The notes: generated by a model from the sequence alone, not told the origin. A stretch of 64,000 bases of DNA from Balaenoptera acutorostrata (GCF_949987535.1 NC_080071.1:29968236-30032235), one strand, 5' to 3'; positions 35,959 through 48,715 are shown, numbered from the stretch's first letter. Translations and numbers: made by a program.

Positions 35959-37037
35959 CAGGTAGTATTTTTTAAGGAAGTCCCAGAGGACCTCAAGCCA
36001 CAGGTCCAGCTTTCTTAATGTGATGTGATAATATCATGCAGTTTAATGAACTGTGGTAGGCTTATAATGCTGGTGATTTACGTTAGTTTCATGATGTTTA
36101 ATAAACTATACTAAGTTATTTTTGGTACAGTTAGCACAGTCATTGAGCTATTTTTTCTGGATGGAAAGAAATGAGCAAAAAGAAATGGTGATTGTGAAAG
36201 AAATAGTCTTCTTTAATGTTTCCATGCAGATTGCCCAGCACTTGCCCTTATTGTGGTCAGACTGAAGCAAGACTGGGGACTCAGTGGAGAGAACTGAGAG
36301 ACCCAAGTGACCTTTCAAAGAATGGTATTTGCAGAAGGAAAAAATCCCATGGAATAAAAAGATTTAAAAAATATTAATAATACAGCACTCAGGGGATTGG
36401 ATTGACCATAAGCCTGGTGAATGAGGGGGCAGCCAAAAACTTAGTGTTAACTCCTGATTGTTTACGTTTGATTCTAGAATGAGAAAGATGATAATTTTAC
36501 TCTTCTCTGAGTTAGTATGAGATTTTAGGTATGGTGTTTTATATATATATATAAATGAATATATATATATAATTTATCTAAAATATGTAAATATATGTAA
36601 TGAATTTCTCTGTATAAAGGACTTATTTTAACACAGTTACAGTGCCCTTATCACACCCAACAAAATTAATTGTAATGTTTTTATATAATAGTAACATATT
36701 TTACCATATTTATATGTATAGTATATAACCAGACTGTATCTATGTGTGTATCTGTGCCTTTGTCTCTGTGTAGACATTTTACCTGTAGAAAAGAAGATCC
36801 AGAACTTCATAGCTGCTTTTGAATGTTGTAGGATTGTTGTGTGGAAGAAAGTTTGAATTTTGTCGTCTTTGTTCCTCTTGGTAGGAAAGACCCAATTGGT
36901 AGAGTTACAGGGAGACATTTGGGCTCATTTCTAAGGAAGAATTTCCTGAGAGCGCTTCGCATAGGTGCAATGGGCTGCTTTAGGTCACAAGGGAATTCCT
37001 GCATGCCTTAAGACCTGTCTGTTCAAATCTAGGCTGA
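35959..37037. other. Intronic sequence, AT-rich
   Basis: Includes a (TA)n tract at 36539-36570. No exon or named repeat. Confidence 0.4.
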
Positions 37038-37228
37038 TGGAGTGGTTCTCCGGCTTCAGCATGCATTGAAATACCTGGAGGGCGTGTTCAGACCCAGATT
37101 GCTAGACCGCCACCCTCAGAGTTACTGATTTAATAGGGCTGGGGTGGGGTGGGGGGCGGAATTTTCACTTCTAACAACTTCTCAGGTGATGCAGATGCTT
37201 CTCATCTGGGGACCACAATTTGGGAGGC
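37038..37228. mobile_element. MER5A-like hAT-Charlie MITE
   Basis: AGTGGTTCTCCGGCTTCAGC, AATACCTGGAGGGCGTGTTC, AACTTCTCAGGTGATGCAGA and GGGGACCACAATTTGGGAGG are characteristic. Confidence 0.8.
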
Positions 37229-37234
37229 CCTGGA

Positions 37235-37395
37235 CCAAAACATACTTACCAAATTAGGAATCATTTGGGGACTTTTGTTAAAAAGCAGAATCTGAATCAG
37301 TTGGTTTGGAACTGGGCCTGAGATTCTGCATTTTTAACCTTTCCCAGGTGATGTCAGTGTCCCTGGTCCATGGTGCTTGAGTAGCAGGGCTAAAG
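37235..37395. mobile_element. Second MER5-like copy
   Basis: GGAATCATTTGGGGACTTTT, AGCAGAATCTGAATCAGTTG and CCCAGGTGATGTCAGTGTCC, directly after the first copy and in the same orientation. Confidence 0.65.
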
Positions 37396-38229
37396 AATCC
37401 ATCAGGGATGGTGAGGCTTGAGGAAATGTAAACATCCAGTGGGCGGTTAGACCAGAGGAGATAACTCTGAGCTTCTGCGAAATAATTTTATTTTGTAAAT
37501 GCCCGAAGGGGACATAGAAAAAGTTGACTTTTGCTTAAAAATGTTTTTTTTTCATGGTAAAATTCCCTTTTGTTACAATTATCACACCATAATTACTAAC
37601 ATTTTATGACCCTTCTCTTCAGGTCTTTAAATAAGAACTCATTTAACTCACTCTAAGCTTTTGCCCCTCAGGAAAATGCCTCATTGATTGAATCCACCAC
37701 TGCGCTTTAAATGGAAATGACCTTCATGTTCTTTTATTCAACTGAGCTCTGATGTTTACTTGCAGATTTGGTTATTTCTCATAAATGGTCCCATTGAAGA
37801 ATTTTGAGGGTTTAATACCATTATATCCACTCATTGTGGCCATGGAAGGTTGTGGCCATGGAAGGATTACAGTAAATCAAGAGATGACTAATCCTTTAAA
37901 AAAAATGACATGGATCTATATCCATTGCTTGGATAAGTAAGGTTGCATTAAGGAAATGAAATGTCTCTCGTGGGGAAAGGTATGTTTCCCAATCAAGAAC
38001 CAAGTGCATATTTTATTCTATTTTCTCCTATTTACTCTGTATGAGTAAGCTGTGTTTTGCCTTTGCTGCCTTCAAAGTTGTCTCTCCACCTCTTATGTGA
38101 GCTTTGATTCTAATCTTGGGAGTTTACATCAGTTTTAAGGTTTAGGTTTTCTGGCATTAAGGGCATATTCTCATAGAATCACAAGCAGTTCTTAGACGAA
38201 CTGGAAGTACAAGATGAAGACCTCAAAAA
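37396..38229. other. Intronic sequence, nothing recognised
   Basis: Contains a 16-bp tandem duplication TTGTGGCCATGGAAGG around 37838-37866; otherwise featureless. Confidence 0.4.
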
Positions 38230-38242
38230 AGAAAAGCTGATT

Positions 38243-38504
38243 TTTTTTTTATATAAACAATATTTTATTCAAATACAATTCTAAACATTTCTTTCATTTA
38301 GAATATTTACAAACACTGTATGAAACGCAGGACTGTGTCATCTAGATTCTAAATTAAAGACGAATGTTAATAATCAGAAAACATTTTAATGTGATCTTCA
38401 GAGTTGTATCATTCTTTGGTTTTTCTGTCTTCCCTCTTTCATGAAATAAGTGATTACTCAAATATCAGGGTTGTGTTTTAAAAGTCATTGAGTTATAACG
38501 TTGG
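38243..38504 (-). pseudogene. 3'UTR-only processed retrocopy of an unidentified mRNA
   Basis: Read on the minus strand this about 260-bp segment ends with AATAAA (plus-strand TTTATT at 38264-38269) about 14-20 bases before a poly(A) tract (plus-strand T run ending near 38250). That is the hallmark of a polyadenylated mRNA end. It is flanked by a 13-bp direct repeat, AGAAAAGCTGATT, at 38230-38242 and 38505-38517, a convincing LINE-1-type TSD. The sequence is AT-rich with no long frame, so it appears to be only 3'UTR from a 5'-truncated retrocopy. I do not recognise the parent gene, and it resembles no SINE or LINE that I know. Confidence 0.75.
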
Positions 38505-38574
38505 AGAAAAGCTGATTACTAATAGCTCTTTTAACCTTTTGATATGTTGTTTTTCTCATACAAAGGGAAATAAA

Positions 38575-38768
38575 CCAGCATCTGCCTGCTTTATGTGCCA
38601 GGCACTTTACATTCATGTTTCATTTAATTCTTACGGCCCAGGTGGTATAGTCACATCATTGGGAAACTGGCTCAGGGTGGTAAAATGATGAAGCTAATAT
38701 CCCACAGCTAGTAAGTGGTCAACCAGGATTTGAACCCAGGATGGCCTATCTTTAAAGCCACTTAGTTT
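38575..38768 (-). repeat. MIR SINE
   Basis: Antisense MIR: TATGTGCCAGGCACTTTACA, CCCACAGCTAGTAAGTGGTC, GATTTGAACCCAGGATGGCC. Confidence 0.85.
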
Positions 38769-39590
38769 CTTTTTGTATGATGAGGCTTCCTAATACAAAC
38801 AGCAGATTCTTTGGAATGCAGATGTTCCCACATCGTGTACGGTGGCGTGACAGTAGAGGGCTCTGAGTGGGAGAGGGAGAAAATAAGTGTCCTGGCCAGT
38901 CAGAATCTCTGTAGTTTCTTATCCAGCGGCCACCAACAAACTCATATCAGCTGTGCTACAAAAATCAAATGGCAGTAGATAACCAGTTGGCAGGAGTATC
39001 CTCAGACTAAAGATTTTGAACAAGGGAGAACACTCTGTGCTGATCATTGAACCACCATCTCTCAGCTGTAAACCCACCCTTCTAATTTTGTCTGTGGCCT
39101 TGGGACTGAGGCTCTAAAAACCACATTCCTCCTTTGCTAGCTCTTTCCCTGTAGTTTCTGCCAATATGGGGCATTAGAGGGGCCTGCACGGCTGGAGGAG
39201 AGAGGTTGCAGGAGGGAGACCAGACCTGTTTATCCTCTTTACTTACTTTCTTGAAAGTGTCACCTCGGCCGCGGTTCTTCACCCAGGAGAGGTGGTTTAT
39301 TTTCAGCAATTGATGTCCGGTTTCTTATTTACCCACCCTCACCCCCGGCGCCCGCCTAGAAGCAGCTGTGTTACATCCCCTTCAGAGGCATCATCCCTAG
39401 TTGGGGACGGCCCCCTCCTTAGGGCTCTGGATCCACCTTTTTGGGGGTCCCTCCCTCATCTCCAGTCTCCCCTCTTTCCCCAGGGCTGTTGGCTGCTCTT
39501 GCTTCCTCTGTGACCTCTCAGGGTCGCCTTTGTGTCTTTCAGTTCTCCTATACCAATTTAACTCATTCCTTACATTAAATTCTCTCTGTC
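38769..39590. other. Intronic sequence, nothing recognised
   Basis: Somewhat GC-richer from 39260. Possible L2 sense trace at 39390-39590. No exon. Confidence 0.35.
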
Positions 39591-39604
39591 AAAATAACTT
39601 TCAG

Positions 39605-39932
39605 GGCTTCCCTGGTGGTGCAGTGGTTGGGAGTCTGCCTGCCAATGCAGGGGACACGGGCTCGAGCCCTGGTCTGGGAAGATCCCACGTGCCACGGAGC
39701 AGCTAGGCCCGTGAGCCACAACTACTGAGCCTGCGCGTCTGGAGCCTGTGCTCCGCAACAAGAGAGGCCGCAATAGTGAGAGGCCCGCGCACCGCGATGA
39801 AGAGTGGCCCCCGCTCGCCGCAACTAGAGAAAGCCCTCGCACAGAAACGAAGACCCAACACAGCCAAAAATAAGTAAATAAATAAATAAATAAATAAATA
39901 AATGGATCATCACGTTTTTAAAAAAAAAAATA
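39605..39932 (+). repeat. CHR SINE, short form
   Basis: Sense CHR: GGCTTCCCTGGTGGTGCAGT, box B GGCTCGAGCCC, (AAAT)n tail then A run. TSD ATAACTTTCAG at 39594-39604 and 39933-39943. Confidence 0.94.
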
Positions 39933-40273
39933 ATAACTTTCAGTTTCTGTTTTCCTGACTAGATCCTTGTGGATGCACACTCTCTCAGAGAGAACTCCTA
40001 AGCTGTGCTGAAGCGTGGTGTGAACGCACACTGCCCACTGCTGACATGGGGGAGTCGGGCAGAAGTCCTAGCAGAACTTGAGGGATTTGCAGACAAATTT
40101 GTTAGGTTCACATTCCTCCCACACAATTCCATCCTGGGACAGCATGTTAAATATGAGAAAGGAATAGGAAAAGGCTGCCGACTGAGAGAAGCTGTCTATC
40201 CTAGAGTCCGATTTGCCTCTACGTTTGGGGATGACACTGTTTCTGGGCCTCTGTTTCCTCACCTATAAATCTT

Positions 40274-40628
40274 TTTTTAAAAAATAAATTTATTTTATTT
40301 ATTTATTTTTGGCTGTGTTGAGTCTTCGTTGCTGCGCGCGGGCTCTTCTTTAGTTGCGGTGAGCGGGGGCTACTCTTAGTTGAGATGTGCGGGCTTCTCA
40401 TCGTGGTGGCTTCTCTTGTTGCAGAGCACGGGCTCCAGGCGTGCAGGCTTCAGTAGTTGTGTCATGCAGGCTCAGTAGTTGTGGCTCGTGGGCTCTAGAG
40501 TGCAGGCTCAGTAGTGGCACACGGGCTTAGTTGCTCCGCAGCGTGTGGGATCTTCCCGGACCAGGGCTCGAACCCGTGTCCTCTGCATTGGCAGGCGAAT
40601 TCTTAACCACTGCACCACCAGGGAAGCC
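40274..40628 (-). repeat. CHR SINE, long form
   Basis: Antisense, 17-bp TSD CCTCACCTATAAATCTT at 40257-40273 and 40629-40645. Repeated CAGTAGTTGTGxC blocks mark the long subfamily. Confidence 0.94.
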
Positions 40629-40645
40629 CCTCACCTATAAATCTT

Positions 40646-42567
40646 CAGTAATGCTAATTACGGAGTCAAGTGAAGTTAGGAGAGTAAGAATACTTAGAAA
40701 AAGTATGAGGCCTTGGGTGAAAGTAAACTATCATGATGGTCAAGTAAATACTGCAGTGCTGTCATTAGGCTTGATCTCTATGGGAAGGAGTTTGCTGAGG
40801 CCATAGGAGTCTTTGAGTGACATTGGGGCGGGGCTTTTGGGGGCTGATGACCAGTCACAGAGGACCTGCTCTGACCTGGCACTGTGATCAATGCACTACA
40901 TATATTATCATTCAACTTCTACCATTTTATAGACAAAACTGATTTTGCTGATGTCGAGTCAGCTTTCTCCCTTCCTGTTGGTGTGTGATGGATGGTGTCC
41001 AGTCTGTTTTTTACAGTCTTTTTTGCTGGTGAAACAGGCACATGATAGGTAGTTGGTGTTAAAATTGGTGTTAGGCTGTCGAATTCTTCTGGGGGGAATT
41101 CTGGCATATTGGTAGATCTTGACCTCAAATGAAAACCCTTATGAAACTCTCCTTCCTGAACTGCTCACTCTGTTTTGAAATTCTGATTTGAAAGTCGTTG
41201 TATTACTGGTAATTCACCATTAGGCTCAAGGGCACTGTCTTCGTTACCTCCACACACCCATAAGTCTTCAGCGGTAGACCGGGGGTAAAATAAAACCAGG
41301 CATGGTTCATTGATTATCAAATCTTGTGGTTTTGAGGCACCAGTGGACAGTCCTTGTGATTCTGATATCTGGGCCAAAGGAAATGTTCACAGACCCGTGA
41401 GCATGTGTAACCAACTAAAGCCAGAAATATTGGAGAGTGCAGCTCTTGGAGTAGAGTAGGAGGGGTCTATATTGCATGCATCTTTACCCCTTAATTTTTA
41501 GTTCTAGTCACTGAAACACTGAACTCCTCTTTTGTAAAACAGTGATAAGAAAATCTGCTTGCATATCCCTCGGAGATATTTTGAAGATTGACTGAGAGGA
41601 AAGTGTGAAAGCGCTTGGTGAATTGCAAGGCACCTGGCAAATGTAAGGAATTAAAGGATTAATGCGTTACAGGAAGGCTTGGAACTCTCCCAGACCTAAT
41701 GTTTAGCTTTAGGGCTGATTTTGAGACAAAGCTACCAGTTACAAGGTCCTGTTAAGACAATCTGTCAACAGACCTTGAAGACTTGCTTCTTGCCCCTGTG
41801 CTCTCCTCGGCTGGTCGTCTGAGGAAGATGAGTGATAAGGAATGCCTAGACCCCATCACAGAGCGAGGATGAAGACAGTGACAAGGAAGGTGTCTGTAAC
41901 AGTGCTGAGGGGCACAGTCAGAGGGAATTCTGAAGCACTCTGGCAGAGCTCTTGATTTGTTCTATGTGTCAAAAGCCGACAGAATGTGCTGGAAGCAGCA
42001 GTAAGAGATGGAGTTGCCGAAATCGCACTCGGTAAGTTAAAGAGGCATAGCTGACAGTGACAAATGCTGTGAGGGCACCGTTGTATCCCTCAATGAGAGG
42101 TCCGGATGGTATCATTCTCAGTGTGCAAAGGAAAGCAGATTGAAAATAAAACCTTCCTCATACGTGTACAGTATTCCCCAACGATTCACTGACCATTATG
42201 GTAATTTTATAAGCATCATAATGCTGTGATAATGTCTCAAAGACTTTCCTGACTACAAAGGTATTTTCGTATATAAATATATGCTGTATAGTTTTCCTTC
42301 TAATAAATATCTTAAATGCCTTTTGCATCTTATTTTATGCAAAAGGCAGGGGCATATTTTTCTTTGTTTAAGAGAAAGACAGTTTCTTTGAATTTTATGA
42401 ACTTCACCTTTAATGGCTAGATTGTATGTTTTTTGAATAGTTGAACTCGTGGTGAAATATCCGAAGTCGAGAGTTTTTGTTTATTTTTGCAGAATCCTGG
42501 AAATGTATAGCAAGTGGAGACAATTTTGACATTTCTCAAGTCAACTTGGGCTTTCCAAGAATCTCAC
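40646..42567. other. Intronic sequence, mostly unique
   Basis: MIR-like fragments at about 40855-40930 (antisense) and 41510-41650 (sense, AACTCCTCTTTTGTAAAACA). No exon. Confidence 0.4.
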
Positions 42568-42722
42568 CTCTTGGGGTGGGATAGGGAGGGTGGGCGGGAG
42601 ACGCAAGAGGGAGAAGATATGGGGATATATGTATATGTATAGCTGACTCACTTTGTTATACAGCAGAAACTAACACACCATTGTAAAGCAATTATACTCC
42701 AATAAAGATGTTTAAAAAAAGA
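42568..42722 (+). mobile_element. L1 3' end (sense), short
   Basis: Begins within the G-rich tract (GGGGTGGGATAGGGAGGGTG) and ends AATAAAGATGTTTAAAAAAA. Close to the young L1 consensus. Confidence 0.9.
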
Positions 42723-43261
42723 GAATCAGCTCTCAGCTGATGGCACTGAGCCTTTCTAGTCTCTGATCTGCACCTCTGATGAGATTGGAGTAGGCTAGAC
42801 TGACAGGTCCCTTTTACTACAGCTGTTCCTGATTTTTGGAAAGCCTCTTGTGAATTTTTTTTAACAATAGCAACAACAACAGCAAAGTCTCTCCCATGAT
42901 CATTTATTAATAAAAACAGCCATTGTCTAAGGGTCTCTTCTACGCCCTTAGAGAAAAGAATACAGTTAGATTCAGAAAAGAACCCTTAAAATACTAAAAA
43001 ATAAAAATTTAAAGTGAGGACAGAAAAAGATGGATGAGGAAGGGTTTGTGGGATCTGCACTGTTTATTCTTGAAGAGAGAAGAATGCAGGATGACTTCAT
43101 CGGTGTTTTCAAATATTTGAGGAGGTTATTGACTGTACCATTTCTCCAGAGGGCTGAGAAAAGAGGAAATGGGTTTATATTTCAGCTCGAAAGAATGATG
43201 CGGGAAGAACATTTTGAGTCAAACGTGATGAAAAACTAAACTAGGATACCAAGGGAAGATT

Positions 43262-43340
43262 TTTTTTTCCTACTTTTTATTTTGAAATAATTATAGATTC
43301 ACAGGAAATTGCAAAGAAATGTACAGGGAGGTTTCATGCT
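43262..43340 (-). mobile_element. Small old L1M fragment
   Basis: TTTATTTTGAAATAATTATA and CAGGAAATTGCAAAGAAATG are the antisense L1M 3' signature. Confidence 0.6.
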
Positions 43341-43569
43341 TGAAGGAAGTTTTTGAATGATCTCTCTAGAGAGAAAGTTTGGCTTGGAAAAAGGAGGCTG
43401 GACCAGGTGACATAGTAAGCTCTTAAATTTTCTGGCTCTTTCATGAATTTTTGCCATCCTTGTGTTCTTCCCATAAGTTTCCCACTGCAGCTTACCGAGC
43501 AGCACAGACGAGAGGTCCTCCTAACGTGTGAAATGTATGCTCCTTGTAGTGAGAATTTAAGACTAGCCA

Positions 43570-43770
43570 GCACTTAACTGAATATTTTCCAAATGTTGAA
43601 TACTGTCAATCTTCACACACATTCTGCAAAGTAGGTTTTATTGTCTCCATTTTTAAAATGTGGTAACTAGGGTTCAGAAATGTTAAAGAGCTTTCCAACA
43701 TTCCAAGCTCAGAGCAGATTCACTTCGGATATGGGTTTGCTCTAAAGGAATTTTCCTTTCTACTCTACCT
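43570..43770 (-). repeat. MIR SINE
   Basis: Antisense MIR: CTGCAAAGTAGGTTTTATTG, GTGGTAACTAGGGTTCAGAA, AGCTTTCCAACATTCCAAGC. Confidence 0.65.
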
Positions 43771-44289
43771 AGAAACAAATTCATATTTTTTCCTAAGGAG
43801 AGAATTGTCTTCTGCCTGCCTGCTGCTCTGCATGCCATCTTCCCCTATCTCTGTCCCTTTCCAGTTAGTCTCAAGATGCCAGTGATTTAGAAATATTCCC
43901 CGACATGAACAGAGTGTAATTATGATTTTCATTATATAGATGAAGGAATAGAGAAGTTCTGTTGGCGTTTCCAGGCACAGGCAGAAGCAATTATTTTCTG
44001 GAGGCATCTCAAAACTCTCTTGGAGTATTTAATGTTGGTAACATTTTTCTTGAAGTGATTTCGTGCCATTTCATATCTTCTGGTGTACCATCGACTTGAA
44101 CTTCATCCTTTTCTCTACTTGACAAGGTACTGAAATGGCATTTTATTTTTATTCTACATACTGTTCTCTCCCTTGTCTCAGTCACAGTGGAGTCCTTTGC
44201 TTCAAGAGGTCCATGGAATTAGCTGAATTGCGGCTGTCGTAGGGCTTTCCGTGTTCAGTTTTGGTGTCACTGAGGTTTTGAGTCTTACC

Positions 44290-45200
44290 CGGCATAGAGA
44301 CCATTCAGTTCATTTCTATTTTTAAAGCTATTTATTTTTTATTTTTGGTGTTAAAAGTTTGCATCCTCATTTTAAGATGTTGAAAACCATAAGAAAGCAT
44401 AAAAAAAGAATGTTAAAGTAAGCCACAATCCTATTATCTGGCAATAGCATATCTTCAGCTTCTGTTATGTGTTAGAAGTTTATATGTATAGATAAGTAGT
44501 CAGCATATAAACATTATTGTACCTCTTGTTTCTGAGCTTTCTTCCATGTTATTAAATATTCAGTGAACACATGTAAAGGTTGTTTACCTTTAAAATAAAT
44601 ATAAAGCATACATATGCCCAAACTTAAATAATACAGAGAAGTATAAAATGCAAATTAAGCTTCCTAACCCCCCAAAATTATCACTGTTAACGATTTCTCA
44701 CTGCTCTTCCTGAAAAAAGTGTTTTTTTAAGTACACAAATGGGATATTATACTTGTTGTGCTGTATGTTGCCTTCTGCATTGACTATTATGTCTTGAAGC
44801 GTAACAGATCTACCTCATTTTGTCTTATGGAATTCCATTGTATGGATGAGCCATATTTCATATGGCTCCTTCTAATAAATATTTGTTTCCTGTCTTTTTT
44901 GTTATTTTAAGCAGTACCGCAATCAACTTTATTTTTAAAAATGCCAGTATATCTGGAGGGTAAATTCCTAGGAGAAATACAACTAGTAATGCTCACAAGG
45001 GCTTAGGCAGTTTAACAATTTGCTAAATACTGGTAAATTGCCTTTCAAAGATTGCACCACTTTAGACACCCACCAAGAGTTTACCAGAGTACCTGTTTCT
45101 TCTTACTCTTGGCAGCATTGGAATTTCTCAAAATTTAAAAATTTTTTGGCAAATGGTACAGTGATAATGGTACAGTGTTTTGATATCAGTTTTTTTTTTT
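44290..45200 (-). mobile_element. Degraded old L1M/L1ME region
   Basis: Antisense, highly diverged: TATGGAATTCCATTGTATGG, CATATGGCTCCTTCTAATAA and CAACTAGTAATGCTCACAAG resemble L1M 3' sequence. Confidence 0.5.
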
Positions 45201-45239
45201 TACTTATCACTTTTTAAAATTAACATGGCTCTTCCAGCA

Positions 45240-46475
45240 TCTGGAGGTCACCTGCATTCCTTGGCTCGTAGCCTTTCCTCCACCTTCAAAACCAGCAGCA
45301 TAGTATCTTCCAGCCTCTCTCCTCTCTGACCCCTGCTTCCGTCATCTTTTTCTCTCTGGCATTCTTGTTCTCCAAATCCTCGGCTGTATGTCACATTATC
45401 AGCCTGAAGGGTATGAAATATTTATTTATTCTCACTGCCCAGATGATTTCATTAGTCTTATGGTTTTATGTGGCATCTGTAGGTTGATGACACCAAATTT
45501 GTATCTCTAGCCCAAAGCTCTCCTGAACCCCAGACTACTCTATCCAACTGCCTATGTAGCATCTCCACATATAAGCCTAATAGCTTACAAGCTTAACCTC
45601 ACACTTACTAGCCCCAGACTAACTCTGTCCTTCCAAGGGCTCAGGGCAAAGACCTGTCGGCCTCCTTTATTCCTCTCTTCCCGTCTCATCCCACGTTCAA
45701 TCCAGTGCATGCTGTGAGCCCAGCGTTCAAGATAGTTTGAAGACTTGACCACAGCTCACCACCTCTTTTGCCACCACTCCCTTTGGGCCGCTGTCATCTC
45801 TCCCAGGATAACTGGAGCAACCCCCCAGTTGGCCTGCTCCCATTCTCGCTCCCCTTCAGTCAGTTCTCAAGAGAGGAACCAGTGATTCTGTTTAAATATA
45901 AATCACTCATTTAGGTTTTCTTCTCAGAGTCCTGCAGTGGCTTCCTGCCTCACTCATGGTAAAAACCGAAGTCCTTCGTGTAGTGCACAAGGTACGATGA
46001 TGTGGCCTAACCCTAACCCCACCTTTCTCTTCTCGCTCTTCCTAACTCTGCTCTGGCCTCCTTGGCCCTCTGGTTGTGTCTTCAGCATCTCAGACCTACT
46101 CCTTTCTCAGGGCCTTTGCTCTTAGCTGCTGTTCCTTCCAGAATGTTCTTCCTCCACTTCTCTTCCTACTTGATTTCCTTACCTTCTCAGGAATCTGCTC
46201 ACTTTCTCAGGAGCCTTCCCTTGACCAGTCCATTGAAAATTGCAACCCCACCTCATCCTTCTTAGCAGGCTTTATTTTTCTCTATAGTACTTTTCACTAT
46301 CTTGCATCACATGCATCACTTTATTTTTCAATCTCCCTTCCTCCCCACTGGAATGTAAACTCCATAAAAGCAGGGAAATTTGTTCACTGCTGCATCCCCA
46401 ACACTTAAAGCAGGGCTGACTCATCATAGGTACTCACTGAGTCATTTGTTAGTGAATCATTAAGCTGTTTACCAT
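45240..46475 (+). repeat. L2 LINE, about 1.0-1.2 kb (sense)
   Basis: Sense L2 3' half: GTTGATGACACCAAATTTGT, TCCTGCAGTGGCTTCCTGCC, TCTTCCTACTTGATTTCCTT, TCACTGCTGCATCCCCAACA and TAGGTACTCACTGAGTCATT. It carries no intact frame. The first about 150 bp (TCTGGAGGTCACCTGCATTC) may belong to another repeat. Confidence 0.8.
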
Positions 46476-46689
46476 TTTCCCTATTATGAAATGATGGTGC
46501 GTGAAAATCTTTCCATTTATGGCTTTTTTTCTTTGTTTGACAGATTTCCCTAGATAAATACCTAAAAGTGAGATTTCTGAGTGAAGGTGTATGACTATAT
46601 CATATTATTTTAACAGTGCCTCTTTAATCAGGTTTTATTATTTTAGGGAAAGGAGAAAATGTTGTTTTTATTAATAGATTATGTTAGGA

Positions 46690-46895
46690 TTGACCAGGTC
46701 TAAATCTTGTCTCAACTATGTAAGTGTTAAGATCTTGAGCAGATCCTTTAACTTCTTTGAGATTTAGTTTATATTTCTGTAAAATGGGACTAAAATTTAC
46801 TTCGAAGAGTTGTTGTTGGACTAAAAAAAAAAAAAAAAAGAATAAAACATTGCAAAGCACTTGGCACTTAATAACTATCAATAAATATCAGTCTC
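46690..46895 (+). repeat. MIR SINE with internal A17 expansion
   Basis: Sense MIR: TTGAGCAGATCCTTTAACTT, TATTTCTGTAAAATGGGACT, then a run of 17 A, then GCAAAGCACTTGGCACTTAA. Confidence 0.75.
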
Positions 46896-47289
46896 CTGTC
46901 TCCATCCTGGCTGTCTTTCCACTAAATGTGGAAGCAGCTTTATCTTAGAATTGTAGCATACACAGTCCCACACATACACCTACTCTCCCAGGCACATGCA
47001 CCCATGTGTATCTAAACATGCACCCACGTAGCTTTCAATATCCAATCTATACTGTTCTCATAAGTTTAAAGTTTGTGATACTTTCTGTGACTGTTGCCAT
47101 GGCACAGCCGTAACTGGTGAATGTTGGAGGCTGTGGAGGTGCTGGTGGTCAAGCAATGAATTGAGTCAGTCAACCCCTGTTCATTTCTTTTTTCTTGGAC
47201 GTTCACTTGTTCATACTTAGGTTTCTTTCCAGCACGGTCTGGGGTGGGACATATGTTATTTCTCATAATTGGGTTTAAGCAGTTAATCT

Positions 47290-48690
47290 GTTATTAATTG
47301 CTTGTGATTAATTTCAGAGACCTTCCAAGTACTTTTGTATTTATCAACATATTTGCCATTTCTGATGTTCTTCATTTTTTCCTGAGATCTAAGCGTCCCT
47401 CTGATTTTGCTTCCTTTCAGCCTAAAGAACTCCCTCTAGTATTCTTGAAGTGGGGGTCTGGTGGCAGACAAATTCCCTTTGTTTTCCTGTCACCTTCATT
47501 CTTTGAAGAAAAATTTTGCTGGACATAGAATTTTGGGGTGACAATTTTTTTGGTTTTGATTTTGCTACCAGCACTTTAAAGGTGTTGTTTCACTGTCATT
47601 GAACCTCTGTGATGTCTGGTAAGAAGTCCTTTGTTTTTCAAATTATTGTTCCCTGTGTATAATGTGCCATTTTGTCTGGTGACTTTAAATATTTTCTCTT
47701 TATCTTTGGTTTTCATCAGTTTGACTGTGATTTTGTCTAGATTTTCCTTTTTTTGGAACTTATCTATTTTGGGGATTCTTGAGCTTCTTAAATCTGTATG
47801 TTTATGTCTTTTATCAGACTTGGGAAGTTATAGACTATTATTTCTTTCTATTACTAATATTTTCTTCTTCTTCCCCAGTCTGCCTCCTTTTTTCCTGGAA
47901 CTCCAATTACCCATATGTTAGCCTTTTTGAAATTGTTCCACAGTGTGTGTTTCTTTATTTTGTCATTTTTTTCTTTCTCTTTCTCAGATTGCATTATTTC
48001 CATTGCCCTATCTTCAGGTTCACTGAATGTCTTTGCATGTCTTTACCCCTCACATTGGGCCATATCTTCCTTGCTCTCTGTCAACGTATTAGATTGTATC
48101 CTGGACATTGTGAGAGTTATGTTGTAGAGATTCTGGATTTTTTTACATTGCTCTGAAGAGTGTTGAGATGTCTTGTGTTAACAAGCAATTTACTCAGTTA
48201 GATTGAAATTGTAGCCTGTCAGGCCTGCAGTGGACCATGGCTTCAATCTCCATTCAGTTCTTTAAACCTCAGCTCCTACCTGCTTTCAGTTTACCTTGTA
48301 CATATGTGGTTTGGGGTCAGCCAGAACTTCATTTATATGCAGAATTAGGGGTTGGCTTTTTTCTTTTGTGGTTCTCTAGCCACTCTCTGATTTCCCCAGG
48401 CTCCTTTCCTGGTCCCTGCAGCTAGACAAGAGAGTGTGTTTTCCTGTCAGAGCTTTATCTGCTTCTGTGATTGATCTCAGAGCTGAGCTGCAAACTAAAT
48501 ATATAAATAAGTAAACGGGAGCTTGTTCTCTGCTGGTTTCCTGCTCCAGCTTTTTACTCCCCTCCAAAGTCTACTTGCTTTTATTCCATCTCCAGAGCCC
48601 TCAAGTAGTTTGGTTTTGTTTTTAGGGGCTTGGCGTGTTTTGCAGAGTTTTTAAGGATGAAAAATTGATTTATTGGGAGCTCATTTCTCC
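47290..48690 (-). mobile_element. Ancient L1M, about 1.4 kb 3' region
   Basis: Antisense L1M: CCTAAAGAACTCCCTCTAGT, AAAAATTTTGCTGGACATAG, AGCACTTTAAAGGTGTTGTT, TCTTGAGCTTCTTAAATCTG, AACTCCAATTACCCATATGT, AGATTGTATCCTGGACATTG. The open frames at 47631-48156 are derived from it. Confidence 0.75.
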
Positions 48691-48715
48691 ATGTCAAAAA
48701 CAGAATGCTTCTTTT

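Noticed and set aside
46006..46020. CCTAACCCTAACCCC, telomere-like
   Set aside because: Only two units, inside an L2 copy; not an interstitial telomere.
47631..48156. Hydrophobic frames resembling membrane proteins
   Set aside because: T-rich antisense L1M sequence yields Phe/Leu-rich peptides by composition.
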